Shown here: piece by piece, positions 11,997-13,124 of the stretch | Position numbering within the stretch: the first letter of the stretch is position 1 | Layout: the number at the start of each line of letters is the position of its first letter | Assembly: GCA_015657435.1 (NCBI GenBank) | Contig: JADLKH010000004.1 | Span: 69,754-82,877, forward strand | Direction: 5' to 3' | DNA: 13,124 nucleotides | DNA from: Synergistales bacterium | GTDB taxonomy: Bacteria; Synergistota; Synergistia; Synergistales; 79-D21 | Translations under genes and position numbers: made by a program | Notes under the pieces: generated by a model | Database searches by the model: none | Told to the model about the DNA's origin: nothing | Seen by the model: only the letters and a program-made list of their open reading frames with translations

Positions 11997-12689
11997 TCAG
12001 AATCCCAGGTAGAACAGGAAAAAAGAAACAAGCAGGAGCCCGATGCCTAGTGCAAATTTCAAGACGGTGCTAAACAAACCGACTTTTTCGCTCGAGATGA
12101 TGTTTGCGACGAAGCTTGTCGACGTCCCGGCGGCCAGGACGAGAACGCTGTGCCCGAGGGAATAAAGCAGCAGCAGGGAAATGCCCCTGCCGAGGTCGGC
12201 GCTTTTTGCGACAAGTCCGAGAAGGACGATCAACACGGGCGTGGCGCAAGGGGAGGAGAAGAATCCGCCCAGGACTCCCGCAAGAAAAGCGCCGATGTAA
12301 CCCTTCCTGGTGTTCCTGGAGAGAAGGCCGGTTGACGGGACGAATTCGAAAACCCCGAGGATCTGCAGGGCCATGAGCAGCATGAGGATTCCAAGGACGA
12401 TGAACCACCACGGGGAGGAGGTGCCCATCAGCTTGCCGAGCAGCGATGCGGCCGCCCCAAGGCTGGTGAAGGTTGCCGCCATCCCGAGGGAAAAGACGGC
12501 GGAAAGGGCGAAGCCCCGGCGAGGATCCTTTTGCCCCGAGCCTCCCACGTAGGCGATAACGAGAGGAACACTGGTCAAGGCGCACGGGGTGACTGACGTG
12601 ATCACCCCGGCGAGCAGTGCCAGAAGCGGAGCGAGGTTCGTGCCGCTTACGATGGATTCCGAAAGGGCGGTCAGCCACCCGTCAATCAA
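11997..12689 (-). CDS. CcdA-type transmembrane thiol-disulfide electron carrier
   Basis: Membrane protein of 230 residues with six or more helices, of the CcdA/DsbD-beta family, which moves electrons from cytoplasmic thioredoxin to extracytoplasmic thiols. The redox cysteines are C36 in TPCALTSVP and C148 in SPCATPV, one at the start of each three-helix repeat, as the family requires. Small-residue-rich helices (LGMAATFTSLGAA) are typical. The start is TTG 12689; it overlaps the last 8 nt of the thioredoxin gene, so translation is coupled and the two products should work together. Fused DsbD domains and cytochrome c genes are absent nearby, which favours general disulfide reduction over haem protein assembly (inference). 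Confidence 0.9.
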   Translation of the reverse strand: MIDGWLTALSESIVSGTNLAPLLALLAGVITSVTPCALTSVPLVIAYVGGSGQKDPRRGFALSAVFSLGMAATFTSLGAAASLLGKLMGTSSPWWFIVLGILMLLMALQILGVFEFVPSTGLLSRNTRKGYIGAFLAGVLGGFFSSPCATPVLIVLLGLVAKSADLGRGISLLLLYSLGHSVLVLAAGTSTSFVANIISSEKVGLFSTVLKFALGIGLLLVSFFLFYLGF

Positions 12690-13068
12690 CCGGAACCCCC
12701 ATCTCTTTCAGGACGGCTAGCAGCTGACCCCTAGTCATCCCGCCTTCGTGAGCGGTGAACGCGTGCTGCCTGGAATCCTTGTCCGCGTAAAGGATCATCC
12801 CGAGCTGGCCATCCGAAGGCCTGAACGGCTTCCCTTCCTTGTCGAAGAAAAACTGGGTTGGAATAACCCTGAGGGGGTAGCCTTCCGCCAGGTCCTTGTA
12901 TTTCCAGACGTCCACGAACTTGACGACCGCTTTGCCCTGCAGCGTGCGGTTCAATTCTTCGAGGACCGGTGCCATCTCCTTGCAGGGGACGCAGGAGTCC
13001 GCGCCGAAATCGATGACGACGGGCAGCCCCAGGGACCGGATCCGCTCCAGTTCCTTCGCGTCAGTCAC
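12682..13068 (-). CDS. Thioredoxin-family protein with CVPC active site
   Basis: A 128-residue thioredoxin fold. FGADSCVPCKEM gives the redox pair C26 and C29 after the first core strand, in a variant CVPC rather than CGPC motif; VIPTQFFFDKEGKPF holds the cis-proline. No signal peptide is visible from GTG 13068, so it would act in the cytoplasm as electron donor to the overlapping CcdA. The frame stays open to the window edge upstream, so a longer form cannot be excluded. GTG 13068 is favoured because it overlaps the stop of another frame in the GTGA arrangement (13065-13068) and places the fold at normal length. No clear Shine-Dalgarno precedes it, as expected for coupled translation. Confidence 0.88.
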   Translation of the reverse strand: MTDAKELERIRSLGLPVVIDFGADSCVPCKEMAPVLEELNRTLQGKAVVKFVDVWKYKDLAEGYPLRVIPTQFFFDKEGKPFRPSDGQLGMILYADKDSRQHAFTAHEGGMTRGQLLAVLKEMGVPVD

Positions 13069-13124
13069 GGCAAGGGGCCGCCCACGGTTCCGCCAACGGT
13101 GAGAGTCTGTCCGGCACCGGTTTG
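13065..13124 (-). CDS. 3' end of an upstream minus-strand gene (partial)
   Basis: The last 19 codons of a frame ending at TGA (13065-13067) and running off the window. The visible tail ends GGTVGGPLP, Gly/Thr-rich and small-residue-rich, and overlaps the thioredoxin start by 3 nt. It is too short to identify. The overlap fits a compact three-gene operon with the thioredoxin and CcdA genes. Confidence 0.4.
   Translation of the reverse strand, partial: QTGAGQTLTVGGTVGGPLP

Noticed and set aside
1..13124. CRISPR arrays, tRNA or rRNA genes, transposases and attachment sites
   Set aside because: I saw no regularly spaced repeats, no cloverleaf or rRNA sequence, no transposase or integrase motifs, and no flanking direct repeats in the window.

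Overview
The window looks like a metal/metalloid and thiol-redox island in a GC-rich anaerobic bacterium that ferments amino acids. The left edge carries the C-terminal part of OrtB, the beta subunit of 2-amino-4-ketopentanoate thiolase (ornithine fermentation). That pathway is known from Synergistota and some Clostridia. With the high GC content, low-potential Fe-S proteins and no sign of respiratory genes, Synergistota is my best guess. It is an inference from gene content, not from a marker gene.

Layout. 1-2212: the ortB tail, a strong terminator and a PLP-dependent amino acid decarboxylase. 2213-3961: two half-size PF03773 (DUF318) permease genes, then an ArsR-type repressor with its own promoter and operator, overlapped by a small CPKC thioredoxin-like protein. 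A bidirectional terminator (4002-4046) separates these from arsC on the minus strand. 4534-4681 is a divergent control region. 4682-6641: a Cys-rich PadR-type regulator, a full-length permease with an FCSCS motif, and a lower-GC gene for a putative papain-fold (C39-like) protein. 6741-8724: a second ArsR plus thioredoxin-like cassette, paralogous to the first, followed by another full-length permease with a CSCT motif. 8762-11916: a tandem UspA protein, a His-rich CDF zinc/cation exporter, a doubtful small ORF, and three small Fe-S proteins: ferredoxin-like, a stand-alone domain resembling the HdrA N-terminus, and a second ferredoxin-like. After a second hairpin terminator, 11997-13124 on the minus strand holds CcdA, a CVPC thioredoxin and the tail of one more gene, all overlapping.

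How it may work together. Three PF03773 permease systems, each tied to a thiol-rich repressor (ArsR, PadR), sit beside an arsenate reductase. No ArsB or Acr3 arsenite pump is visible. The simplest reading is that the permeases export arsenite, organoarsenicals or soft metals, that the two CPKC proteins supply or sense thiol redox state, and that ArsC reduces arsenate. The CDF, Usp, Fe-S trio and CcdA-thioredoxin genes add cation efflux, stress response and electron supply.

Strongest new observations: a shared ArsR operator, GTG-N10-CAC, at three sites (two centred on the -10 boxes of the arsR promoters, one before the full-length permease); loss of the cis-proline in the second CPKC protein; a ferredoxin/HdrA-N/ferredoxin trio in which one ferredoxin lacks a cluster cysteine; and a putative cysteine peptidase in a PadR-controlled permease operon.
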